Shown here: positions 36,127-42,914 of the stretch, one piece after another
How positions within the stretch are numbered: the first letter of the stretch is position 1
Layout: every line of letters starts with the position of its first letter
Source of the DNA: Brevibacillus centrosporus
GTDB taxonomy: Bacteria; Bacillota; Bacilli; Brevibacillales; Brevibacillaceae
Length of the DNA: 63,834 bases
Reading direction: 5' to 3'
Assembly: GCF_003710815.1 (NCBI RefSeq)
Contig: NZ_RHHP01000009.1
Span: 1 to 63,834 of the forward strand
Notes under the pieces: generated by a model
Database searches by the model: none
Told to the model about the DNA's origin: nothing
The model's input: only the letters and a program-made list of their open reading frames with translations
Translations under genes and position numbers: made by a program

Positions 36127-36639
36127 ATGGGCATTAGGAATTATCTGATTGGAGGCGTTTCTGGCGCCGGCAAAACTACGGTCTGCAACGAATTGCAGCG
36201 GCGCGGTTACCATGCCATTCATGGTGACCGTGAATTAGCTTATCAAGGCGATCCGGAAACTGGTACCCCGACGGATGACTTTAAACCCGAACACCACATT
36301 TGGCATGTAGATAAAGTAAAAGCTTTGGTCGACAATCAGGATGAGGCGGTAACATTTTTCTGCGGTGGTTCGCGGAATTATCCCAAATTCATCGATCTCT
36401 TCGACGGCGTGTTTGTCCTTGAGGTTGACTTGGAAACCTGTCTCCGGCGGATTGATGAGCGAGTGGCACTCGACCCAACTGACTGGGGTGGTAGACCAGA
36501 GGAACGGGAAATCTGTGCGCGCTTGCATCAAACGAAAGAAGGCGTTCCTAAAAACGGGATTATAATCGACGCCACCGTACCGATCGCGCACGTCGTTGAC
36601 GAAATCCTCCATCAAATCGAAGCAAATGAACGCCAATGA
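36127..36639 (+). CDS. P-loop nucleoside/small-molecule kinase-like protein (transposon cargo)
   Basis: A 170-residue P-loop NTPase. Walker A is GGVSGAGKTTV (residues 9-18), followed by NELQRRGYHAIHGDRELAYQGDPETG, a shikimate/adenylate-kinase-like acidic lid base, and a Walker-B-like strand DGVFVLEVDL. The CLRRIDERVALDP segment resembles the arginine lid of nucleoside kinases. Close relatives are scattered among Bacillota and Actinobacteria as stand-alone genes. ATG after GGAGGG. It is the only gene in the 830-bp mini-transposon, so it is mobile cargo; substrate unknown. Confidence 0.85.
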   Translation: MGIRNYLIGGVSGAGKTTVCNELQRRGYHAIHGDRELAYQGDPETGTPTDDFKPEHHIWHVDKVKALVDNQDEAVTFFCGGSRNYPKFIDLFDGVFVLEVDLETCLRRIDERVALDPTDWGGRPEEREICARLHQTKEGVPKNGIIIDATVPIAHVVDEILHQIEANERQ

Positions 36640-36774
36640 CAGTAACTTTCAGGCGCTCACGGATAGCCCAATACACCGGTGCACCTGGATCCGAATAGTC
36701 CCATCCACTGCACTAAAGGAGAGCGATAGTTGAATGATAACAGCGGCAGTCTAATACTTTATTTTCACCGAACA

Positions 36775-36779
36775 CTTGC
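36775..36779. repeat. target-site duplication, right copy (CTTGC)
   Basis: CTTGC directly after the ACA end of the 830-bp element, identical to 35940-35944. Confidence 0.75.
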
Positions 36780-36811
36780 ATATGGCTATAGCATGAAGGA
36801 AAGCAATCAGA

Positions 36812-36850
36812 AAAACCGAGCCTGCCATCTAGGAGACTCGGTTTCGTTGT
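36812..36850 (+). terminator. intrinsic terminator, ancestral to the thioesterase operon
   Basis: AAACCGAG-cctgccatctaggaga-CTCGGTTT, followed by a weak U-tract (cgttgt). The mini-transposon now separates it from the thioesterase/zinc-ribbon genes it must once have closed. Confidence 0.65.
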
Positions 36851-36852
36851 AC

Positions 36853-36951
36853 AGTAAGAATTTATAAGATTCTTATCCAGTAAACGTGCAACTAAGGCGG
36901 AGACCTGTACCCTTTGGGTGCAAAAGGCTTGGCGCAGCCAAGTTTTCTAAT
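36853..36951. repeat. terminator-associated repeat, long copy 3
   Basis: GTAAGAATTTATAAGATTC, TTATCCAGTAAAC, then GTGCAACTAAGGC, a degenerate GC hairpin and AGCCAAGTTTTCTAATT. It matches 40660-40740 along its length apart from an insertion in the hairpin part. It directly follows the terminator at 36812 and ends at the stop codon of the VOC gene. Confidence 0.65.
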
Positions 36952-36953
36952 TA

Positions 36954-37391
36954 TTACATATGATGCTGACCTTCCGTGTAGATTTGGAAGCTTACGCCGA
37001 ACTTGTCCGTTACAATGCCATAACCAGGGCTGAAGTGGGTTTCTTGCAGAGGCATAACGACAGAGCCGCCTTCTTGCAGAGCTTCAAACAGCTGCTTGGA
37101 CTTATCGGCTGAGTCGGTGGAGAGACAAATGGTGACTTGGTTGCCGATTTGAACAGGCTGCCCTGGGAATGTATCCGAAAACATCAGCTCGGACTCTCCG
37201 ATTTTAATCGTAGCATGTCCAACGCGATCTCGTGCAGCTTCTGGCAGAGGATACTCGGGATTTGCAGGCATTTCCCCAAAGGTTTGCAGGAAAAGAACTT
37301 GTGCTTCGAGTGCTTTCTGGTAAAACTCGATCGCTTCTTTGGCGTTGCCATCCATCATCAAATAGGGAGTCAAGCGCATGGTCATGAACAT
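36954..37391 (-). CDS. VOC-superfamily (PhnB-like) protein
   Basis: A 145-residue vicinal-oxygen-chelate protein of the PhnB/3-demethylubiquinone-methyltransferase-like group. The first beta-alpha-beta module is LTPYLMMDGNAKEAIEFYQKALEAQV, and the second ends SPGYGIVTDKFGVSFQIYTE. Metal ligands typical of glyoxalases are not all obvious, so it may bind a ligand without catalysis. ATG follows GAGGAG. Divergent from the MarR gene. Confidence 0.85.
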   Translation of the reverse strand: MFMTMRLTPYLMMDGNAKEAIEFYQKALEAQVLFLQTFGEMPANPEYPLPEAARDRVGHATIKIGESELMFSDTFPGQPVQIGNQVTICLSTDSADKSKQLFEALQEGGSVVMPLQETHFSPGYGIVTDKFGVSFQIYTEGQHHM

Positions 37392-37577
37392 TCAGCTCCT
37401 CGGCGAGTGTTTTTTTCGTTGCGGACAAGAGATGGTCATCCATTTTCTGCCACAATATGATTATAACGAACAGAACGTATGTTTGCAACAGGGTAATAGT
37501 TAAAATTTCCATTTATTTTCTATCGTTGTGGCGCATTGACTTGAATCGCCGTTTACAATCTTTTTCAATCGACCGGG

Positions 37578-37624
37578 TTGACAAAGGGAAATATTCATCA
37601 TACAATTATCTCGAATTAAAGATA
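37578..37624 (+). promoter_or_regulatory. mhqR promoter with MhqR-type operator
   Basis: -35 TTGACA (37578-37583), 17-nt spacer, -10 TACAAT (37601-37606), directly followed by the palindrome TATCTCGAATTAAAGATA (37607-37624). Similar sites recur at 38117 and 38335, so the MarR protein likely represses itself. Confidence 0.75.
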
Positions 37625-37646
37625 TTTTATAAAAGGGTTTGGTTCT

Positions 37647-38102
37647 GTGAAAAAAGATGACGGCCACCCGGACGAATTGTCACTGAAGCTGTTCGTGATC
37701 TTATCGAGAGCGTATCGGTCGATCAGCGACTTCGTGACAGACGATATGAAGCGCTACGGTCTGAATCCATCGGAATTCATGGTGCTCGAGCTGCTGTATC
37801 ATAAAGGCGAGCAGCCGATCCAGCATATTGGCAAAAAAGTGTTGCTGGCAAGTGGTAGCATGACCTATGTGATTGATAAGCTGGAGTCTAAACAATTGCT
37901 GGAACGGAAAAGCAGCCAGGAGGATCGCCGCGTCATTTACGCCTCCATCACGAAAGCAGGAAAACAGCTGATGGATGAAATTTTTCCTCAGCACCGTACA
38001 GCTATCGAAAAGCTGTTTAAAGGGCTTACAGCCGAACAAAAAGATACAATGATCCAACTGCTAAAAGAAACGGGTCTGAAAGCATCCAATTTGAAGAAGT
38101 AA
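37647..38102 (+). CDS. mhqR: MarR-family repressor of quinone response
   Basis: A 151-residue MarR-type winged-helix regulator. HTH region: FMVLELLYHKGEQPIQHIGKKVLLASGSMTYVIDKLESKQLLERK (residues about 47-92), wing SSQEDRRVIYASI with the family DRR motif. It is placed upstream of a ring-cleaving dioxygenase and a carboxylesterase with three TATCT-N6-AGATA-like operators, exactly the makeup of the B. subtilis MhqR regulon (mhqR, mhqO/mhqA, mhqD), which responds to 2-methylhydroquinone and catechols. GTG start. The symbol is assigned by context and similarity. Confidence 0.8.
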   Translation: MKKDDGHPDELSLKLFVILSRAYRSISDFVTDDMKRYGLNPSEFMVLELLYHKGEQPIQHIGKKVLLASGSMTYVIDKLESKQLLERKSSQEDRRVIYASITKAGKQLMDEIFPQHRTAIEKLFKGLTAEQKDTMIQLLKETGLKASNLKK

Positions 38103-38116
38103 TTTTTTTGAGAATA

Positions 38117-38134
38117 TATCTCTAATTTAAGATA
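38117..38134. promoter_or_regulatory. MhqR-type operator
   Basis: TATCTCTAATTTAAGATA, 15 bp after the mhqR stop and upstream of a 17-codon mini-ORF. Confidence 0.65.
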
Positions 38135-38231
38135 TATGAATAAAGGGTATTTGTGCGGTGATCTCGTACCTGATTGGGAATGATAACGAAGTCATAGCCA
38201 AGGAAAAAAGGGAAAGAAGGAGCGGATAAAG

Positions 38232-38285
38232 ATGGCAAACGTAAACCTGGCAGTCAAAATGGTAAAGGCGGGGCAGCAGCCATAG
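38232..38285 (+). CDS. 17-codon mini-ORF in the mhq leader
   Basis: ATG behind GAAGGAG starts MANVNLAVKMVKAGQQP and then a stop. The ribosome site is excellent, but no longer product follows in any frame. It could be a leader peptide or the stub of a deleted mhq-regulon gene; its own operator at 38117 favours the latter. The rest of 38135-38334 shows nothing else. Confidence 0.35.
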   Translation: MANVNLAVKMVKAGQQP

Positions 38286-38334
38286 ATCCGTTGACAGCAT
38301 CAGATGTGGGGATAATAGCTCTCCATTCCCACAA

Positions 38335-38352
38335 AATCTTTAATTAAAGATA
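38335..38352. promoter_or_regulatory. MhqR-type operator before the dioxygenase gene
   Basis: AATCTTTAATTAAAGATA, containing the perfect palindrome ATCTTTAATTAAAGAT, 54 bp upstream of the dioxygenase start. Confidence 0.7.
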
Positions 38353-38405
38353 AATGAACGAAGGATAAAAAGCCGATCCTACGGCAATCAGAGGAGGAAA
38401 CAAGT

Positions 38406-39353
38406 ATGAAACAGCAAACAGCAGGCATCCACCACATTACGGCTTTTGTAAGACATCCACAGGAGAACGTCGACTTTTACGCAGGCTTGCTCGGACTTAG
38501 ACTGGTGAAGAAAACCATTAACTTTGATGCCCCTGAAGTGTATCATCTCTATTTCGGAAACGAGGCAGGGAGTCCGGGAACCGCTATTACCTTCTTTCCT
38601 TATGCCGCCTCACGCAAGGGCCGCATTGGGGGAGGACAGGTGGGGTATACCACCTTTTTGATTCCGGTCGGAACGCTGGGCTTCTGGGAGGATCGTTTGA
38701 ACAAATTTGAAGTAGCCTATAACAAAGTAACGCGATTCAAAGAGACATATCTGCAATTCGCCGATCAGGATGGTCTGCAGCTCGAGCTGGTTGAGCGCGA
38801 AGGCGGTGCGCCAAGCAAGTGGTCGTTTGGCAATATTCCTGCCGAGAAAGCGATCAAAGGCTTTGGGGGAGCGATCCTGTATAGCGTACAGCCAGAAAAA
38901 ACGATGGAAGTGCTGCAAAATCTGCTGGGGCTTGAAAAGGTCGGTGAGGAAGGTGGACTCGTCCGCTTCCGTTCGGTAGGCGATCTGGGCAACATCATTG
39001 ATGTAAATGCACAGCCTGTGCCAAGAGGAGCAGGCGGAGCGGGAACGGTTCACCATATCGCTTGGCGGGCAAAAGACGATGCCGATCATCGCAGCTGGAG
39101 GGAAAAGGTGGAAGCGTATGGACTGCATCCAACAGACATCGTGGACAGACAATATTTTAACGCACTCTATTTCCGGGAATACGGCGAGATTCTCTTTGAA
39201 ATTGCTACGGATCCTCCAGGCTTTGGAAGAGATGAAGCGTTCGAACAGTTAGGGGAGAAACTGATGCTGCCCGAATGGTATGAGCCTTATCGTACGCAGA
39301 TTGAGCAGGGCTTAACGCCTATTACCGTACGTGTGCTGGAGGGAGACAAGTAA
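38406..39353 (+). CDS. mhqO: ring-cleaving dioxygenase, MhqO/MhqA-type
   Basis: A 315-residue VOC-fold extradiol dioxygenase with tandem domains. The first begins IHHITAFVRHPQENVDFYAGLLGLRLVKKT, the second has TVHHIAWRAKDDADHRSWR; iron ligands are the two HH histidines and the glutamate in REYGEILFEIATDPPGF. It opens hydroquinone or catechol rings and so protects against quinone stress. ATG behind GAGGAGG, translationally coupled to the esterase that follows. Confidence 0.88.
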   Translation: MKQQTAGIHHITAFVRHPQENVDFYAGLLGLRLVKKTINFDAPEVYHLYFGNEAGSPGTAITFFPYAASRKGRIGGGQVGYTTFLIPVGTLGFWEDRLNKFEVAYNKVTRFKETYLQFADQDGLQLELVEREGGAPSKWSFGNIPAEKAIKGFGGAILYSVQPEKTMEVLQNLLGLEKVGEEGGLVRFRSVGDLGNIIDVNAQPVPRGAGGAGTVHHIAWRAKDDADHRSWREKVEAYGLHPTDIVDRQYFNALYFREYGEILFEIATDPPGFGRDEAFEQLGEKLMLPEWYEPYRTQIEQGLTPITVRVLEGDK

Positions 39354-39968
39354 ATGAAACATGTGTTTAAACAAGGGACCAACCTCGATGCTCCTACGCT
39401 TTTGCTTCTGCATGGCACGGGCGGAGACGAAAACGACTTGCTTCCGCTGGGGCAGCGCATCGCTCCAGAGGCTTCTGTGCTCAGCGTTCGGGGAAATGTA
39501 CTGGAAAATGGCATGCCACGCTTCTTTCGACGGCTTGCAGAAGGGGTGTTTGACGAAGAGGATCTCATTTTTCGCACTAAGGAGCTCAATGATTTTCTTG
39601 ATCAAGCGGCGCTCGAATACCAGTTTGACCGCGACAATCTAGTGGCTGTCGGCTATTCCAACGGAGCGAATATCGCAGGAAGTCTTCTTTTTCATTACGC
39701 AGATGCTTTAAAGGGAGCGATTCTTTATCACCCGATGGTTCCGCGGCGTGGAATCCCTTTGCCTGATCTGACTGGTGTCCCGATCTTTATCGGTGCAGGT
39801 ACGAATGACCCGATTTGTTCCCCACAGGAAACGGAGGAGCTGTCTCATTTGCTAAAGGGAGCGGGTGCCTCGGTCGCGCTGCAATGGGCAAACTACGGCC
39901 ATCAGCTCACTGCTGCGGAAGTGAACGCCTCTGCCGAGTGGTTCCGCGATGTATTTGATCTCGGGTAA
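39354..39968 (+). CDS. mhqD: phospholipase/carboxylesterase family hydrolase, MhqD-type
   Basis: A 204-residue alpha/beta hydrolase. Oxyanion region LLLLHGTGGDENDLLPLG; nucleophile in VAVGYSNGANIAGSLL (Ser about residue 105); acid in GAGTNDPICSP; His in NYGHQLTAAE. It matches MhqD/YtpA-type carboxylesterases of the quinone-response regulon. Its ATG is the codon right after the dioxygenase stop. Confidence 0.87.
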   Translation: MKHVFKQGTNLDAPTLLLLHGTGGDENDLLPLGQRIAPEASVLSVRGNVLENGMPRFFRRLAEGVFDEEDLIFRTKELNDFLDQAALEYQFDRDNLVAVGYSNGANIAGSLLFHYADALKGAILYHPMVPRRGIPLPDLTGVPIFIGAGTNDPICSPQETEELSHLLKGAGASVALQWANYGHQLTAAEVNASAEWFRDVFDLG

Positions 39969-40002
39969 ACAGGAAAATAAAAATGAGAACTTGCCCATGA
40001 AG

Positions 40003-40036
40003 AAAAACAGCAGGCGTCCAGTCTGCTGTTTTTTTG
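40003..40036 (+). terminator. intrinsic terminator of mhqOD
   Basis: AAAAACAGCAG-gcgtccagt-CTGCTGTTTTTTT. Confidence 0.9.
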
Positions 40037-40195
40037 TGAGGTTTTGCCGGGTAACAGGGAGGAAAAGGGGTACAGAGTCGCATTCTTTTTGAATTAAACA
40101 TCTGTGTAAAAAGGCTGGTAAGCGACTGGAGCTGCCATTGACGGCTATCCGAAATGCATCTACACTTGTAACAAATTTCAGACGTGGGTGATTTC

Positions 40196-40615
40196 ATGAA
40201 AATTGACGATACAATGTCTTTGTTTATTCGCCGCTTGGACGTAAAGATAACCAATCTCATGCGAACGAAAATGGAGCCGTATCAAATAGCTCCCGAGCAG
40301 CATCTGATTTTGCGATTGCTCCTCGAGCGGGACGGACTGACACAAAATGAGATTGCGCAGCAGCTCGAAAAAGACAAAACGAATGTAGCCCGAATGGTTT
40401 CCAGTCTGGAAAAAAAGGGATTTATCATTCGGGTCACCAGTACGAGTGACCGTCGCTATTTGAGCGTCCATATCTCGAAAAAAGGCAGAATATTGTGTGA
40501 GATGGTTCGTCCGCACTTGGCGGAAGTGAACAAGCAGCTGCAACAGGGTATGACGGAAGAAGAGAAAGAGACACTGCGCAGGATCCTGCATAAGATTTAT
40601 AAAAACGCGACGTAA
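40196..40615 (+). CDS. MarR-family regulator
   Basis: A 139-residue MarR-type regulator. HTH: EQHLILRLLLERDGLTQNEIAQQLEKDKTNVARMVSSLEKKGFI (residues about 32-75); wing VTSTSDRRYLSVHISKKG with DRR. I start at ATG 40196; a GTG at 40184 is the alternative. It lies alone, and its target is not evident, although the divergent/downstream hydroxylase cluster begins 500 bp later. Confidence 0.85.
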   Translation: MKIDDTMSLFIRRLDVKITNLMRTKMEPYQIAPEQHLILRLLLERDGLTQNEIAQQLEKDKTNVARMVSSLEKKGFIIRVTSTSDRRYLSVHISKKGRILCEMVRPHLAEVNKQLQQGMTEEEKETLRRILHKIYKNAT

Positions 40616-40624
40616 GCCTGCTGG

Positions 40625-40653
40625 ATGATCCTTTCGGAAAGAGGATCATTTTT
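40625..40653 (+). terminator. intrinsic terminator
   Basis: ATGATCCTTT-cgg-AAAGAGGATCATTTTTT after the MarR gene. The repeat copy 4 starts about 7 bp later. Confidence 0.88.
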
Positions 40654-40659
40654 TATACG

Positions 40660-40740
40660 GTAAGAATTTACAATATTCTTAGCCAGTATAAGTGCAACTA
40701 AGGCTCCGCCATAAAGCTTGGCGGAGCCAAATTTTCTAAT
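40660..40740. repeat. terminator-associated repeat, long copy 4
   Basis: GGTAAGAATTTACAATATTC, TTAGCCAGTATAA, GTGCAACTAAGGC followed by a perfect hairpin GGCTCCGCC-ataaagctt-GGCGGAGCC and AAATTTTCTAATT. Same architecture as 36853-36951. Confidence 0.65.
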
Positions 40741-40867
40741 TCCCCTGAAACTATGAATCCCCAAATAAAGGGTGGAACATACGACTTGTCCCAAATCGCG
40801 CTACAAAAAGGTTTTTGGTGAGAAAAAACGCCCTGACAACCCGATCAGGATTGCCTTATGAGGCTAT

Positions 40868-40925
40868 AAGCATGATGTAATAATTGTTTTTATATTTAAA
40901 ATTATAAAAAAACAAAAGTACAATG
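40868..40925 (+). promoter_or_regulatory. duplicated promoter module, copy 1
   Basis: A 58-bp AT-rich block ending GTACAATG. It matches 42822-42879 at about 51 of 58 positions, including ATATTTAAAAT and GTACAATG. TACAAT is the likely -10. It precedes the first permease of the hydroxylase cluster. A 224-bp leader follows before that gene, with a short GTG frame of 29 codons (40936-41025) behind AGGGG whose meaning is unknown. Confidence 0.6.
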
Positions 40926-41148
40926 AAGGGGTAACGTGATAGCAGCACAGTTATTAGGGGGGCGCAGCTACGTATCTTTTGAGCTGGCAAAAGAAACGCA
41001 TCGCTATTTTCAGATGGACATTTGAGATGAAAAGGGGGGGGGAGCGTGATAGTCACAAGCCAGGAGCAGTGGTTGCTATGGCAACTAATTTTCAGCTGTT
41101 ATCGCAGATTTGCGGATAACGGAGTTAATATCCTGTGAAAGAAGGTTT

Positions 41149-42612
41149 ATGGCATTGACTGCAGCACATTGGATGTTCGCCTTTGTTACCTTGGTCATTA
41201 TTGCGGCCATTATTTTCCGCCGGGGAGTTGTCATCCCCACCTTAATCGGTACGCTGCTCGTAGCCTGGATGTATAAGGGGAGCATGGTTGGTGGACTCAC
41301 CGCCGTTTTTAACGCGAATCTAGTAGCGGCTAAAGAACTGTTCAATATTTTTCTGATCATGACCTTTATGGTTGCCTTGCTTAACTCATTGAAGGATCTC
41401 GGCGCAGACAAACAGATGATTGCCCCGATTCAAAAGTATATGGTAAACGGTCACGTTGCCTTTTTTGTTCTGGTCGGCATTACGTATGTGATTTCGCTGT
41501 TCTTCTGGCCGACTCCAGCGGTCCCATTGATCTGTGCCTTGCTGGTCCCGGCAGCGGTTCGTGCCGGATTGCCTGTGATGGGGGCAGCGGTGGCGGTAGC
41601 GCTGGCAGGGCAGGGGATGGCACTGGCCTCTGACTATGTCATGCAGGTCGTCCCTATGGTGACTGCTACAGCGGCAGGGATTGATACGGCTCTCGTGGCA
41701 GACAAATCCTTGGTATTGTCGCTGATCACTGGTCTGACGTCCATTGCCATCGCGTATGCAGTGATGCGCAAGCAGATCCGTAAACCAAACAGCGCCGAAG
41801 TAGAGCAGGAACTAGCTATTTTGCAAGGCGTAGGTGCCCAAGGGCAGGCTGCCAGTGAAATGGCTGCAACAGCGGAAGATGCGATTCCAAAAAGCGTTGC
41901 AACCAAGTGGGGAAAGGCATTCGCTATTATCGTTCCACTGACCATGCTCGTCGTCGTAGGCTATATGATCAGCACAAAGGTTATCGAAGGTCGCGAGGGT
42001 GGTTTGATTGGCGGGGACGGAGCGGCTCTCATTTGCGGGACAGCCGTTATGCTTTTGATCCTGGCGACTTTGGCGGCAAAAGGAATGAAAGCGTTTGATA
42101 AAATCGGCGACCATCTGACAGAGGGCTTTGTCGTTGCATTCCGGGTGATGGGGGCAGTCATTCCGATTGCCGGATTTTTCTTCATGGGCAGCAGCGATTT
42201 CACTGGAAGTATTTTGTCGCTGGCAGAGGATGCTGCGAAACCGGCATTTTTGTTTGACCTCGTGCAGAGTGCGCAAGCTTATGTTCCACAAAGCTCGTTC
42301 TTAACGGCATTCGGCATTTTGTTTGTAGGAATGCTCACCGGGCTGGATGGCTCAGGATTTGCAGGCTTGACTTTAGCCGGATCCCTTTCTGGCGCATTGG
42401 CACAAGGATCGGGAGTGGACGCTTCGACTCTGGCGGCGATCGGTCAGGTAGGAACGATCTTTACAGGGGGCGGAACACTGGTAGCTTGGTCTTCCCTGGT
42501 GGCTGTATCCGGATTTTGCGGAGTATCTGCCTTTGACTTGGCACGGAAAAACTTTTTACCCGTCGTGGTGGGCTTGATTCTTTCCACAATCGTTGCCCTC
42601 GTGATTTGGTAG
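41149..42612 (+). CDS. multi-pass permease of the ion-transporter superfamily
   Basis: A 487-residue membrane protein with 11-12 helices. Distinctive segments include FNIFLIMTFMVALLNSL, LFFWPTPAVPLICALLVPAAVRAGLP, AVALAGQGMALASDYVMQVVP and GGGTLVAWSSLVAVSGFCGVSAFDLARKN, typical of GntP/CitMHS-like transporters in the IT superfamily. ATG 41149 follows GAAAGAAGG; ATG 41110 is less likely. It opens the molybdenum-hydroxylase cluster and probably imports the enzyme's N-heterocyclic or aromatic substrate. Exact subfamily uncertain. Confidence 0.75.
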   Translation: MALTAAHWMFAFVTLVIIAAIIFRRGVVIPTLIGTLLVAWMYKGSMVGGLTAVFNANLVAAKELFNIFLIMTFMVALLNSLKDLGADKQMIAPIQKYMVNGHVAFFVLVGITYVISLFFWPTPAVPLICALLVPAAVRAGLPVMGAAVAVALAGQGMALASDYVMQVVPMVTATAAGIDTALVADKSLVLSLITGLTSIAIAYAVMRKQIRKPNSAEVEQELAILQGVGAQGQAASEMAATAEDAIPKSVATKWGKAFAIIVPLTMLVVVGYMISTKVIEGREGGLIGGDGAALICGTAVMLLILATLAAKGMKAFDKIGDHLTEGFVVAFRVMGAVIPIAGFFFMGSSDFTGSILSLAEDAAKPAFLFDLVQSAQAYVPQSSFLTAFGILFVGMLTGLDGSGFAGLTLAGSLSGALAQGSGVDASTLAAIGQVGTIFTGGGTLVAWSSLVAVSGFCGVSAFDLARKNFLPVVVGLILSTIVALVIW

Positions 42613-42821
42613 TTAGCCTCACCTTTGAGAGGAGGCATTCATAGTTGCTATAGCATCTTCCTCTTGATGGAGTGCCGAAGAGCCGTTTTCATATTCCATA
42701 GAAACTATGATAGGCCAGATAAAGGGGGAGAGCGGGTGTTTTGCCAAAGCTCTGATTTTGAAAAGGTTTTTTTGCAAAAATTCGGGCGCGGATGGTCATC
42801 ATTATTGGCTTATGAGTTTTT

Positions 42822-42879
42822 AAGAATGATTTAATAATTCTTTTTATATTTAAAATAATAAAAAATCGAACGTACAATG
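42822..42879 (+). promoter_or_regulatory. duplicated promoter module, copy 2
   Basis: A 58-bp AT-rich block ending GTACAATG, about 88% identical to 40868-40925, lying 36 bp upstream of the MFS gene. The remaining part of the 302-bp gap has no gene. Confidence 0.6.
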
Positions 42880-42914
42880 GGGGAGTAGCAAGAAAAACAA
42901 TAGCGGGTATTCAT

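Larger units (their letters stand above)
35945..36774. mobile_element. 830-bp mini-transposon with Tn7/Tn5053-style ends
   Basis: Left end TGTCCAATGAAAATAAAGTG and, inverted, right end TGTTCGGTGAAAATAAAGTA; after that the ends share TT(A/G)GACT. The element is bounded by 5-bp CTTGC duplications. The left end carries four spaced copies of a GAAAATAAAGTATTAGACT-like repeat, and the right end one. TGT...ACA termini, 5-bp duplications and arrayed ~20-bp end repeats are the hallmarks of elements moved by retroviral-integrase-type transposases (TnsB, TniA). No transposase is inside; only a P-loop kinase gene is carried. It is therefore non-autonomous. Confidence 0.75.

Noticed and set aside
40983..41002. 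GG-N10-GC sequence resembling a sigma-54 promoter before the permease
   Set aside because: Only the GG/GC dinucleotides match; the flanking -24/-12 consensus is poor and a good sigma-A-type module lies just upstream.
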